From Pezicula radicicola (taxonomy: Eukaryota > Ascomycota > Leotiomycetes > Helotiales > Dermateaceae), in the NCBI GenBank assembly GCA_003008705.1, contig PDUO01000137.1, positions 6,347 through 31,053 on the forward strand: a stretch of DNA of 24,707 bases, read 5' to 3'. Positions within the stretch are counted from its first letter, which is position 1, and every line of letters begins with the position of its first letter. The notes beneath the pieces were generated by a model. The model was not told the DNA's origin and ran no database searches. It saw nothing but the letters and a program-made list of their open reading frames with translations. This document shows, one piece after another, positions 1-9,064 of the stretch. Position numbers and translations under genes: made by a program.

Positions 1-229
1 TATAAAATTAATAAATTATATACTCCTCTTACTTCTAATTATTATTAATAAATTCTAATAGTCTATAATTTTAATATATATATATATAATATTATAAGTA
101 ACTATTAAATAAATAAGTTTAGTATAAAGACTTTAATAAATTATCTTTTTTTACTATAAACTTTTAAAGTATTAGGTATAAGTTTTAGTGTAAAATAGGG
201 GTATATAACAGACTTATGTCCACCCACTG
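1..229. mobile_element. 3'-end part of TA-flanked inverted-repeat element, copy A (cut by window edge)
   Basis: This is the same family as the element at 3836-4261, in inverted orientation. Read on the reverse strand it begins CAGTGGGTGGACATAAGTCT and continues into a shared TTTTACACTAAAAC motif and an AT-rich interior that aligns with copy B over its visible length. A TA dinucleotide at 230-231 follows the terminus, as expected for the Tc1/mariner (Fot1/pogo-like) target site. No coding capacity is visible. The interior lacks CpA, TpG and CpG almost completely, which is the RIP pattern. The other end lies outside the window. The assignment to the Tc1/mariner superfamily is inferred only from the TA target and the CAGT-type end. 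Confidence 0.75.
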
Positions 230-802
230 TATATGAGTTCTAGCTGGATCTGACGGACCCGGCTGCTCTCATCGGGGAGGCTTGCTCCTGCCAACCAATC
301 GCCTCCGGCTCAATAAAGAACAGCTCGATCCGAATTTCACTATAGGGTTGGGCATGCCTAGTCTTGCTCTGGTGACCACTGCTATAATGCAAGATCAGCC
401 TCTTAGCAGGGAGTTATAACACCCGCTTATCCACCTGTATTTAATTCGCTCGCAGAATAGTCTTAGGTAGCACTTCCTTTTTACTAACAAAATCACAAAT
501 GATAGTAGAGCTACCACGTGACTCTACCTTCGATAGGTCTCTCCGTTATTAAATGTCTCGAACGAGCAAATCATCCCAACACCCCGGAACTTGAGACCAA
601 GGCGACGTCTGTGTAGAGAGACATGGGTGGGCACTCTGGCCAAGGCCATGAACGTCTTTTTCCGATGTAAATATCCTTTCATTGGTTGATAGACTTGATA
701 GGCTGTACTATTGCATCTATACTCTGTACATATCAAATGCACTGTGCCACCGCCGCAAACCACCGCGATACCAGACGCTTGCGTACCTAAATAATGTTCA
801 AC
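230..802. other. Unassigned gap between element copy A and the ABM-like pseudogene
   Basis: This stretch has ordinary base composition, unlike the AT-rich element to its left. A 79-codon minus-strand frame (524-763) is open but shows no recognisable domain, leader or intron signals. The part nearest 803 is the 3' flank of the ABM-like gene. I see no RNA gene or repeat here. Confidence 0.4.
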
Positions 803-1491
803 TCATCCACTCTTCTCCACGACCTGGTTAGACACATGGAAGACGCTGACCCCTTCAATTCCTCCAAATCCCTGATGATGTCCATAGTAGCGTTGAAACT
901 ATCTGTCTCTCGATACGCCAAGTGCGCTTCGATGCTCTCCCATCCCAAGGCCATTACAAGTGCCTTAGATTTCTCTCCATTATAGTCGACCTCCTCCTCC
1001 GCCCAGCCAATCGCACTCTCCCCGGTGACCTGCTTCGCCTGGGAATCTGTCTGCTCTACGAATTTCATAAGGTCCGCTGCAGATTTGTCCTGCTTCTCTG
1101 CGCTATAATTCGCCGGGAAGTATGCGTGCAGTACCTCCGCAACCGGAGTCTTACCCTTTTCTTTCTCCTCCCATAGAACGTTGTTTAGCACGGTTGGAGG
1201 GAAGGGGTGGAACGCCACATGATATAAAGTCGGCGCTCCAGCCAACATAGGGCTCATACGCTAGATGAACGATCCATAAGCCTTTGTGGCCATGAATTTC
1301 TCATGATCAGCAGTCATGTCCCAATTGATGAACCCAAGTAGGTTGTCTGGGTGCTCATGTTCTTTGGCCCAGCGCACCCGCTGGCAGCCCGGCTGCGCAA
1401 GCAGGGTATTAGCAGCATCGATCATAGCCGCATCTGGATCTGTATTTGGAAGAATGGGAATGAGAGCAACTTCCGTCACAGGCGGAGTCAT
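803..1491 (-). pseudogene. ABM-like dimeric alpha-beta barrel protein, broken by a stop and a frameshift
   Basis: The reading frame starts at the ATG at 1491-1489 (MTPPVTEVALIPI), a better fit than upstream Met codons because it begins at the first beta strand. It runs through two ferredoxin-like halves: an N-terminal half ending AYGSFI and a second half containing RMSPMLAGAPTLYHVAFHPF. This two-part architecture is typical of fungal proteins of the antibiotic biosynthesis monooxygenase / dimeric alpha-beta barrel superfamily, often small enzymes or stress-associated proteins of about 220-230 residues. Two lesions are visible. First, an in-frame TAG at 1263-1261 separates the halves with no shift of frame; CAG to TAG would be one C-to-T change at CpA. 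Second, at the G run (C run 850-853 on the plus strand) the frame leaves the family pattern, while the next frame gives GVSVFHVSNQ and stops at 805-803. No GT..AG intron removes either lesion. Family placement is by pattern, without a search. Confidence 0.7.
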
Positions 1492-1744
1492 GATGTCGAT
1501 GGGCGTATAAGCGATAGTAGTGCTTCGTCTATTATTAATGCGGAGGGCCCTGAACAGTTGGGTTCTCGATTGGGTGATTTGCAATTGGATTTAAGAGGGA
1601 GTGCAATTATTCAAGTAACTTTTAAGATACAATAGTGGATTCACTATTTGCCGGGGATCCTACATTCGATGAGCAAGTTTGATTCTGATTCAAGCTCTAA
1701 GCTCCCGAGACTTCCGTATTCTATACTTGAGCTGTCGGGATTTA
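1492..1744. other. Upstream region of the ABM-like pseudogene
   Basis: This is the presumed promoter side of the minus-strand ABM-like gene, with normal composition up to the MITE at 1745. The frame is open for another 31 codons upstream of the chosen ATG, but that extension has no family resemblance. I see no clear TATA box or other motif. Confidence 0.3.
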
Positions 1745-2096
1745 ATCGTCGGCAATAGCTCTATCCGTTCCGGAGCCTCTATACGTCGCTTAACTCGATT
1801 TGTAGGGGAAACACAGCCAAATTATAAGAAATCACTTTTTGTATAAATTTATACTTTTAAAATCAATAATTTAGTTTTAAAACAATATAACACCAGTTTT
1901 ATATATTATAAGTAAGAAGGATTCCTTATTAATATATTAATTTTAACTATATGAACTTTTCATTTATTTAAATAAGTAAACTTAACTATAATTTATATTT
2001 AAGCCTATTTCGCTTGTAGATCTATTTCACTTCCACCGACTAGGAGCGAACGCAACGTAGAGAGGCTCCGGAACAGATAGACCTATTGCCGATGAT
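1745..2096. mobile_element. 352-bp MITE with about 55-bp terminal inverted repeats and TA target duplication
   Basis: The left end ATCGTCGGCAATAGCTCTAT and the reverse complement of the right end ATCATCGGCAATAGGTCTAT match, and the match continues through GTTCCGGAGCCTCT and more weakly beyond. TA is present immediately outside both ends (1743-1744 and 2097-2098). The interior is AT-rich and noncoding. Size, long imperfect TIRs and TA target fit a non-autonomous Tc1/mariner-type element. It lies between the ABM-like and dehydrogenase pseudogenes and belongs to a different family from the pair at 1-229 and 3836-4261. Confidence 0.85.
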
Positions 2097-2480
2097 TATC
2101 ATCTCGCTGATCCTCGCCGAACGTCACCTATTCCCCTTAGCCCCTCCATATTTGTTAGTTATTAGAACGTTTAACCTTGACGGGTCATAATATGGGCAGA
2201 TTCCGAGACCGAATTCCATGAGCATATCAAAGATAACGACAAGGAGGAAGGATGGATGTTGGGTATCTAGGTGCTTTCTATGGATCAAAGTGGAGAGAAG
2301 GGAAGCACGTACTAGAGTTTCTCGACAGAAAAGCCACGGAGAAGATAAGACGGGTGATGGCTAGAGCTTTTAAGAAAAGGGAGGAGTTAGACGGAAATAG
2401 AAGTAAGGGAGTAAAAGGGGGCTGGGAGATATAAGGGTGCATTACTGAAGATATTACAGAGTTATATAAATAACTCCTGC
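2097..2480. other. Unassigned sequence replacing the dehydrogenase 3' end
   Basis: The dehydrogenase coding sequence stops abruptly at its right border, and nothing here encodes the missing C-terminus in any minus-strand frame I read. A 60-codon Lys/Arg-rich frame on the plus strand (2252-2434) starts with ATG but has no recognised domain and no support. This may be an inserted fragment or a rearrangement junction. Confidence 0.4.
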
Positions 2481-3605
2481 TCAAGTATACCAGGCTTCTT
2501 TCGCATTAATCCAGTTGGGCTGGAAAGGTACCTCCTTCTCCCAAACGGCAATGTTGACGACTATTCCATGGGTTTTGACGGCTAGGCAGGCGGTTTTCAA
2601 GCTAATAATTTCGTAAGCCTTGCTGTATCTCCTGAAGCAACAACATCCAGACATGAAAAGAGCAACACGATGAAAGGAGCCAAGAGAAGAATCATCTTTT
2701 ACTCACGTAGCCGGCGCACCCGCGCAATCAATAACAACATCCGGTCCCTCACCTCCACCACTCAACTCCTGACTCCTCAGCACGACATCACACGTCGTGG
2801 GATCTAAGATATGGTGTGCGCCGTACCCCATCGCAAACTTCTGCCGCTGCTTCGCCACCTCGCTGACGAGAATCGTCCCAACTTTCTTCGCGACCAGGCA
2901 CTGTACAACAGCGAGCCCAATCGGGCCTGCCCCAAGGACTAATGCGGTGCTGTTTGGAGAGAGCTTATCAGCGGCGACGGAGACGGTGTGCCATGCCACG
3001 GACAGCGGCTCGACGAGCGCGCCGAGGTCAAGCGGCACGTTTTCTGGGAGGGCGATCACTGCGCTGGAGGGAACGACGACAGCGTCGCTTAGTCCGCCAG
3101 CACTGGACAGGCCGATGAACTCGACGTTGTGGCACACGTTTTCAGTGCCGGCTTGACAGGGGGAGCAGGTAGAACAATTGATCAAGGGTTCGATAACGAC
3201 CTATTGGTTTAACCCTAACTCCTGCTTCTTGTTATAGAATGGTGTGAAAAAACCTCACCTTCTGACCAACCTGAAAGCCCGAGAAATATTGACCGATCTC
3301 TTTGATGACGCCGGAAATCTCGTGGCCGAGGGTGATGGTGATCTGCTCGCCTGTAACGGGGTGCGTTGTCGCCGGTGTATAAGTAGGCTCGCCGAGGTAT
3401 TCGTGGAGGTCGCTGCCGCAGATCCCTACATATGCCGGCGCAACCTGCACATATCATTGTCAATTATTACTTGTCCAAAGCTTTCAAGTGACAGAGCCGA
3501 CCGATTGTATGGAATTCTTACCTTGATTTGCCCTGGGCCGACAAAGTCCTCGGGGATCTGCTCAATCCTTATGTCTCCCTTGCGGTAATATCTTGCTGCG
3601 CGCAT
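2481..3605 (-). pseudogene. Zinc-dependent medium-chain alcohol/polyol dehydrogenase, C-terminally truncated
   Basis: Four exons can be read: 3605-3522, 3444-3259, 3200-2707 and 2601-2481, with introns of 77, 58 and 105 nt, all GT..AG (donors GTAAGA, GTGAGG, GTGAGT). The start is the canonical MRAARYYRKGDI. Family marks are ICGSDLHEY (first zinc ligand), GHEISG (His ligand), a four-cysteine structural zinc loop in the segment NCSTCSPCQAGTENVC, the Rossmann motif GAGPIGL and VIDCAGA. This pattern is that of NAD(H)-dependent (R,R)-butanediol/sorbitol-type dehydrogenases acting in the cytosol; the exact substrate is unknown. Joined, the frame gives about 294 residues, against about 350-360 for the family. 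It ends NAKEAWYT followed by TGA at 2483-2481, just after the conserved PFQPNWINAK segment, and the substrate-domain C-terminus is missing. Exons and splice sites are otherwise intact, so loss may be recent. A short protein could still be made, but is unlikely to fold normally. Confidence 0.82.
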
Positions 3606-3835
3606 TGTTCCTGACTTGATTGTCTGGTAAATCGATAGCTGGGGGAGAAGCATGTGTGCGTGCCTTATAGTTCAACATCCCCGCGTCGAGCTGGTCTGTC
3701 TGGCCGACGCATCCGTGATCAAGAGATAAGAATTTCTATACATTTCTCTGTCAAGAATTAGACTTTATTGCCCAGGCGGAGGTGGTGCTAGACTCTCCTC
3801 CTTAGGGACCCAGCAGGTGGATGGGCTCGAAGATA
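3606..3835. other. Upstream region of the dehydrogenase pseudogene
   Basis: This is the probable promoter and 5' leader of the minus-strand dehydrogenase, ending at the TA target of element copy B (3834-3835). The frame is open for 16 further codons above the chosen ATG, without family resemblance. No specific operator is recognised. Confidence 0.35.
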
Positions 3836-4261
3836 CAGTAGGTGGACATAAGTCTATCCGGTACCCGTCTTTTACACTAAAACCTATACCTAATACTTAA
3901 AAGGTTCATCGTAAAGAAGAGATAATAAATTAAATTCTTTATACTAGATTTATTTATTTAATAGTTACCTATATTTTTGTATATTAGGATTAAAAGTAAG
4001 AGAAGCTTATAATTTACTAGTTTTATACTAAACTTTATTATCTTAAATTACTTATTATTTCTTATAGTATATAATTAAAATCTAATATAGAAAAGTCTAC
4101 TTTAAATACTATAAAGACTTATTAGTTAAATTTTTAGATATAGTTATAACCTAAGTTTAAGTTATATATATAGATGTAGTAGGTGAGTTTTAGTGTAAAA
4201 TCGGCTACTAGATAGACTCATGTCCACCTACTAGACAGGCTTATGTCCACCTACTATACTG
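3836..4261. mobile_element. TA-flanked inverted-repeat element, copy B (about 426 bp, MITE-like)
   Basis: The left end is CAGTAGGTGGACATAAGTCT, followed by a TTTTACACTAAAAC block. The right end carries the same blocks in inverse orientation, and TA is outside each end (3834-3835, 4262-4263). The interior is AT-rich and aligns with copy A at 1-229 when reversed. It has no coding capacity, so it is non-autonomous or heavily eroded. The right terminus is odd: the terminal GTCCACCTACT motif occurs twice (about 4222-4232 and 4245-4255), as if the end had been duplicated. Copies A and B are inverted relative to each other and bracket the two metabolic pseudogenes. Confidence 0.82.
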
Positions 4262-4263
4262 TA

Positions 4264-5608
4264 TAATTCTAACGGATACGGAGGTAAGGTATACCGAAAC
4301 ACTAGTCACAGGAAACTCCTGTTCTCCCACAACCTGCAACCGCCGAGCTCGGGTATGACTCGTACTCTTCCTCCCCCCGCGTCCCCCACCCCAAATAATT
4401 TTTGTTTTATAAGGGTCTCTACCTAATAAGAAGAGTGCTAAGAATGCTAGAATACACTGTATTATATAAAAATTACAAGAAATTGATTATTAGGATCAGG
4501 AGGATCCTCTAATAATCCAAAAGATCCAAGGGATCCAACAGGCACGGAGGTCTATCCAAGTAGAGAGTATTCCCTTAGATAGGAGCTTCGTGCTCAACTT
4601 AAATAGTATTCTTTAACCAATATTGTAACGGGTTACACTCTATTTGGATCCTTCGTGATACACCTACCTCCCTTCCCACCAACCAATAACCGCCAGAGTA
4701 AGACTTCCACCGAAGGATTGCTTTGTTTATAGCGGTTACTGATGAGACGGGTAACGAGGAAGAATAAGAGAAGAATTGGGCTATATTGATTGACTGACGT
4801 CGTCAAGCCTGAAAGCAGTGCCATAGTGTGTGCGGAAATGACGTTAGAAATTGATAGACGCGGACAGCAAAGGAGATGTTTAGAGCATAAATGTCGAAAT
4901 TAATGAGTAATGGCAACTATGTCTAGAGATCCTTTCGCTCTGGTTGTCTTCATAATGAATATCCGCACCGGGACAAGTTCCATGGACAGGATTCCGTCAC
5001 CAAGCCTGTGAGTCCCGCCAGTCAAACTCAATTCAACCCCTTCCCTGCTCAAGTCTCTATCCTTCTCTTGTTTTTGAGACTTTCTCCAACAATGCAGCGC
5101 TCTACTGTAATACGCGTACCGGTGCCTAAATGGGCCGGCAGCATGGAACAAACTACCTATAAGGGCAGTAGCGCGTTGCCATACTTCCTGAAGTACTTGT
5201 GCACGCCAAAACCTCGGAGGACTTAAAGGCAGACGTTAGACTGGCACTCCGCGGGCTGGTAGAGCGGGTGTTGTTAGGCTGTGAGTTTTGGGCTAAGTAC
5301 TCCCTATCCTCCTGAGCGAAACCCAACAGCCATCCTGACCCAGGTATACGCATTCATCATTAATTTTCTTATCTTCCTACTCGGTAGTAACCCTGAGACG
5401 CTCTTAGGCCTAGCATTTTAAGGGGGGGGGAGAAAGTATTACAAGGAAGATGCTAATAGATGTATACTCTTCTATTCGTATTTACCCCCGAAGATGGGTT
5501 TAATTACCGGGACCGAGTCTGTTGGGTTCTGCTAACGTTACCGCTTCAGTTAGGATAACGTACCCTCGACGTATAGACTGGCTTTGAACGTCTTATAGCG
5601 GAGAATAT
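4264..5608. other. Gene-poor decayed stretch
   Basis: I see no convincing gene here. Open minus-strand frames at 4633-4824, 4900-5151 and 5153-5353 have no recognisable domain or conserved motif. Those at 4900-5353 sit in a more GC-rich patch and could be a worn gene fragment. A run of nine G at 5422-5430 is the only notable simple repeat. The sequence around 4490-4540 is rich in GGATCC-like words without clear periodicity. Confidence 0.35.
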
Positions 5609-5715
5609 CCTAAGGCAAAATTACCTGTATTTCTTTATGAATTAGCCTCGTAGTATTTGCCTAAGGTAAAATTACTTATACTTCTGCATGAAATGGCCTC
5701 GATTATTTGTCCTAA
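5609..5715 (+). repeat. Two imperfect 51-bp direct repeats plus the start of a third
   Basis: CCTAAGGCAAAATTACCTGT starts at 5609 and CCTAAGGTAAAATTACTTAT at 5660, with matching downstream parts (TTCTTTATGAATTAGCCTCG against TTCTGCATGAAATGGCCTCG). CCTAAAT at 5711 begins a third, truncated unit, so the period is exactly 51. Most differences are transitions. The repeat lies about 100 bp upstream of the 5S rRNA gene; no function is known. Confidence 0.7.
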
Positions 5716-5792
5716 ATCCTGTTACATTCTATAAAGTCCACCTACTCTTCAATTCCCGGCCAAAAAAAAAGTCCTTATCCCTATTTATGAGG

Positions 5793-5800
5793 TATATAAT
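5793..5800 (+). promoter_or_regulatory. TATA box of the 5S rRNA gene
   Basis: TATATAAT lies 30 to 23 bases before the first base of the 5S gene. Filamentous ascomycete 5S genes, notably in Neurospora, use an upstream TATA element near -29 together with internal control regions. The position fits that arrangement, which supports an active RNA polymerase III gene. Confidence 0.7.
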
Positions 5801-5822
5801 TTAACATAGAAAGAGAACTAAT

Positions 5823-5941
5823 ACATACGACCATAGACTGAGGAGAACTGGGCATCCCGTCCGCTCTGCCATACATAAGCCTCAGATCGGTAGATTAGTA
5901 GTTGGGTGGGTGACCACCAGCGAATACCTACTGTTGTATGT
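5823..5941 (+). rRNA. 5S ribosomal RNA
   Basis: The 119-nt sequence begins ACATACGACCATAG and ends CTGTTGTATGT, and these ends pair to form helix I. The strongly conserved 3' half includes GTTGGGTGGGTGACCACCAG, as in other fungal 5S rRNAs. Helix II pairs CTGAGG with CCTCAG and the helix near the 3' side pairs GGTA with TACC. Compared with the usual ascomycete sequence (from memory, GTGTGG/CCACAC and GGGA/TCCC) both sides have changed together, so pairing is kept. A T-run follows directly. It is a lone dispersed gene, as is common in Pezizomycotina, where 5S is not in the rDNA array. Either a functional variant or a very recent pseudogene is possible; the paired changes favour function. Confidence 0.93.
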
Positions 5942-5947
5942 TTTTTT
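5941..5947 (+). terminator. RNA polymerase III T-run terminator of 5S rRNA
   Basis: Seven consecutive T residues begin at the last base of the 5S rRNA. Four or more T on the non-template strand is the standard Pol III termination signal. Confidence 0.85.
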
Positions 5948-6131
5948 AAACCTTTTTGCTTTCGTTTTTGGCCCTTACTAAGACATCTACGACCTCCCCT
6001 CGAGAGTTGCACCGCAGGCTAGAGTATACCTTGCTTACCCACATGCGGGAAGAGCGAGAAGCGCAATGACGGTAAATACCACAGATCGAATTTCATTTAG
6101 GAGCACCGGGAACAGCTAAGGCAATACTGCC

Positions 6132-6469
6132 TTACGCTCTGAAATTGAATAATATAGGCACAGTAATGGGAACTAATACGGCAGTCTCGTCGCCGTCGAT
6201 TGCGATAGGCTCCTCAACTCCATCTCCCACTATAGTAGTCGGAGCTGCTGCGCCGGTACAAAGTTTACTGGCAAGAACTACCTATACAAAAAGAAAAAGA
6301 AATTAACAAATACTTAACCCTAAGGGCCTCTACTCACGCCGAAAGAACGGAGATAGGCCGTTGAGAGTCTTCGGGAGAATCAAGTACAACAAAAGGAACA
6401 AAGGTCAATTCAACTAAAAGTGGATAGACCATTCCACGGAACTCCACGAGACATAGGACCATAATCCAT
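6132..6469 (-). pseudogene. Degenerate two-exon reading frame, unrecognised
   Basis: A good fungal intron (6337-6282, 56 nt, donor GTGAGT, pyrimidine-rich tract and acceptor TATAG) separates two open stretches that join in phase. The upstream part reads MDYGPMSRGVPWNG...LSTAYLRSFG and the downstream part VVLASKLCTGAAAPTTIVGD...ending FNFRA and TAA at 6134-6132. Two in-frame TGA codons (6412-6410 and 6382-6380) interrupt the first part; each could come from CGA or TGG by one transition. An overlapping frame (6519-6334) is also open but meets a stop right after the intron. I do not recognise the product. It may be a worn gene fragment, or the intron may be the remnant of something unrelated. 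Confidence 0.3.
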
Positions 6470-6519
6470 ATCAAAAGCCGGCTAATCACTTGACTACTAC
6501 AGAGTTCGACATTGCCCAC

Positions 6520-7893
6520 GAATTGAAGTTGAAATGGTTGAGTTCGAATGGTGTTTATATTATTACCAACCTAGTAGATCGCTTTCTTGTTCGGCGTGTA
6601 CTTGTCGTAGAAGGAAACTGCTTCTTGAGGGCTTCGACGGTCCTGTGAAGTTGAAATGCTGGAACACTGTCGTTCTTAAAGGGGGCTGAAAATTTTACAG
6701 CTGTGAATCTACGTCCGTGGATTACTACCTAACCTATATCTAGTGCCTTGGTCTTAAACGACTTAAGCCATAGGAACTTCCTAGGTCCTAAAACTAGAGA
6801 TAGTGCAGATATGCGGTTGTCACAGTAATATTGAGATCTTGAGATACTTCTTGGTAGGAGCATCCTTCTCTAGAGAGAAATGTTAGACTTCGACTCCCTT
6901 ACAATCTAGTTCTGTGTTTCTATGACTACAGGCGAGTCGAAACCATAGTGATATAAAGGACGCATCTCATCAATCTCTAAAGCAGACGTTTAGACTATCA
7001 TGTTGCGCAACTATGAGTTTGTGATCTTATTTCCTGCCACTACTGGCGAGAGGCCGATTCACAGATGCTGATAAGACGTCGATTTCAGAGCCTATTTCAA
7101 AGACCGAATCGAAGGTATATATAGTAGGAGTAGGTAAAGGAGAGCAAGGGCAGAAGGCAGGATAATTGTATAGTAATTTGTATATAATATAACTCTTTCT
7201 ATAGAATACAACCCTCTTAAGTACAAATACCAGTAGAGCGGCTCCTAAGTACGGTAGATAGAATGTAGCCATAGGTCACATGTTAACATTAAACAGATAT
7301 AATGAAGCTGTTAAGTATGGAGTTGAGGTAATTGTCTAACTAGATTTCAAAGGAGTAATGTTGGATTTCTTTATGATAGGTTGATAAGTAATATAGATAT
7401 TTAATCAAAGAGGCACTTCTTATTCTCCTTGTATTATTAGAATGTTATTTACACTTTACTTATTGCTTTCATTGTCCTTCGACTCTCTATGACGTCACTT
7501 GTCTTTAAATAAGAGGCTTATCGTTATTGATTTTACCGTATATTAGCCGAGTAGTATATCCTTAAGACGCCCAGCTTTCCTTTGTTTCTTCTTCTTTCAT
7601 TCAGTTCTTATATTCTCCCATTCTCTTTGATCGGCTGTCTACTGTTGATACCATCAAATACCCACCACGTCTCTTTATAACCGCATTTGGCCTAGTTCCA
7701 AAAACGTCCAAAATGCTACTCTCATGGTTCAGACCATTGTTCTCGCTATCTACAGGAGCGGGAACAATATCAGGCTTGAGTCCTACAGCCTCACGTTCAT
7801 CTACATTCACCTCGACTTGTACATATCTTGTGCGCAAGCCCGCCACTTTCATACCACTATCCACCTCATCTATCAACTACAACAACAACAGCT
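6520..7893. other. Intergenic stretch up to the 7894 gene
   Basis: There is no supported gene. An 81-codon minus-strand frame (7027-7272) has a hydrophobic start but no other signals. The final 300 bases become pyrimidine-rich on the plus strand, and the last 20 bases before 7894 carry an ACAACAACAACA-type leader. This fits the promoter and 5' leader of the next gene. Confidence 0.4.
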
Positions 7894-9064
7894 ATGGCTC
7901 CTTCACCGTTCGCTTCCTGCGAGCCATTGGAGCAAAGCCTGTCAAAGGCGCCCCGCATTGCTTTGAGCTTAGCGACAAAGGCTACGCTACAGCCATCTCC
8001 CAACTACAAAAATCAGATCCCTCTCTCCTGTCTCTGTTGCGCGACGGAACACTAAGGTACATACACCACATACACCTCTCTGCACTCGCCCAATCTGATT
8101 CCTATTCTAACTGTAGTTCTTTGTTAGATTCGACGTATTTGATGACTCCTTGATTGTCTTACACATGACCCAGACTATTCTGCACTCAGCCGCAACAGCG
8201 CGGGCTATGGACATTATTTGCAAACATCGCGACCTCCTTCGTGCCACCTTCCCCCCAGAGTCATGTACATCGCGATTTCTGTCGGATATCAACCATATGG
8301 GCACGGGCGACATTCGGCTTCTCCATGGATTAGTACAACCAGACGAGCAGTTCCGTGTTAGAAATGATAAATATCCTGGTGTTGTTATTGAGACGGCATA
8401 TAGCCAGCGGTTTGGGGGTGTGGGAGGTCTGGAACACAAGATGCACAAGCTGGTTATAGATAGCCATGGTGGCATCAATACAGTTCTTGGCTTGGAGCTA
8501 GGCACTCGTCTTCGACTCTCTAAGTGTATTCCACGAATCGAAACCCTCAGCGACAGCAGTACGCGAGTCACCTATGAGAAGGTTCTTGACCGCTGCTATC
8601 TTGACCAAGGCGGCAGCTTGGAGATAAACATCACCGAGTTTGCCAGTAAAGCGTTTATTGACTTAAATTATCCTAGCCTTGACCTAGACGCAAAGTTAGT
8701 TATCCCGTTCAATGAGATTCATAAAGTTATCCAGCAACAGGCCCTGGACCTAGAGGACATCGATCGACCCAAGGGTCAACAACACCTTAGAGACAATGCG
8801 AAGCCCGTAATGAGTCTGCCACACACGAAATTTGGCTATAGGTCATTCTCTACGTTTTTAGCTTCGTCTAACCTCAATTTCAACAACAGCAAACCTTTTA
8901 CGCTCTTAAACACTACCTCCCGTCACGGTACAGCACAACGTCAACCATCCCTCTCCACCAAGTCATTATATCTGAACTACAGTCCCCGACCACGATCAGG
9001 ATTCTGCCGAAGCTTTGCGAGCAAACGCTACGTCGGTATCTGCCGCCTCTTGGGAAGACTATAA
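7894..9064 (+). CDS. Hypothetical protein, possible PD-(D/E)XK-like fold; probable one-base frameshift near the start
   Basis: The ATG at 7894 follows a typical fungal leader and reads MAPSPFASCEPLEQSLSKAP. About 23 codons in, near 7959-7964, the likely frame shifts by one base to FELSDKGYATAISQLQK, which stays open to the intron. An alternative is a start at 7713 in the second frame with no shift. The intron is 8057-8127 (GTACAT, CTAAC branch, TTAG) and joins DGTLR to FDVFDDSLIVLHM. Further on come DKYPGVVIETAYSQ, HGGINTVLGLELG and a hydrophobic-rich segment ITEFASKAFIDLNY; the last 90 residues are basic and look poorly conserved. The layout with a YPxxVIExxYSQ strand resembles a fungal hypothetical family that I tentatively relate to restriction-endonuclease-like folds; that is inference, and the catalytic Lys would be replaced. 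No signal peptide or membrane segment is seen. Length is about 366 residues. Confidence 0.55.

Noticed and set aside
2252..2434. 60-codon ATG-initiated frame
   Set aside because: No homology pattern, no leader or splice signals, and it lies in sequence that appears to be a rearrangement junction.
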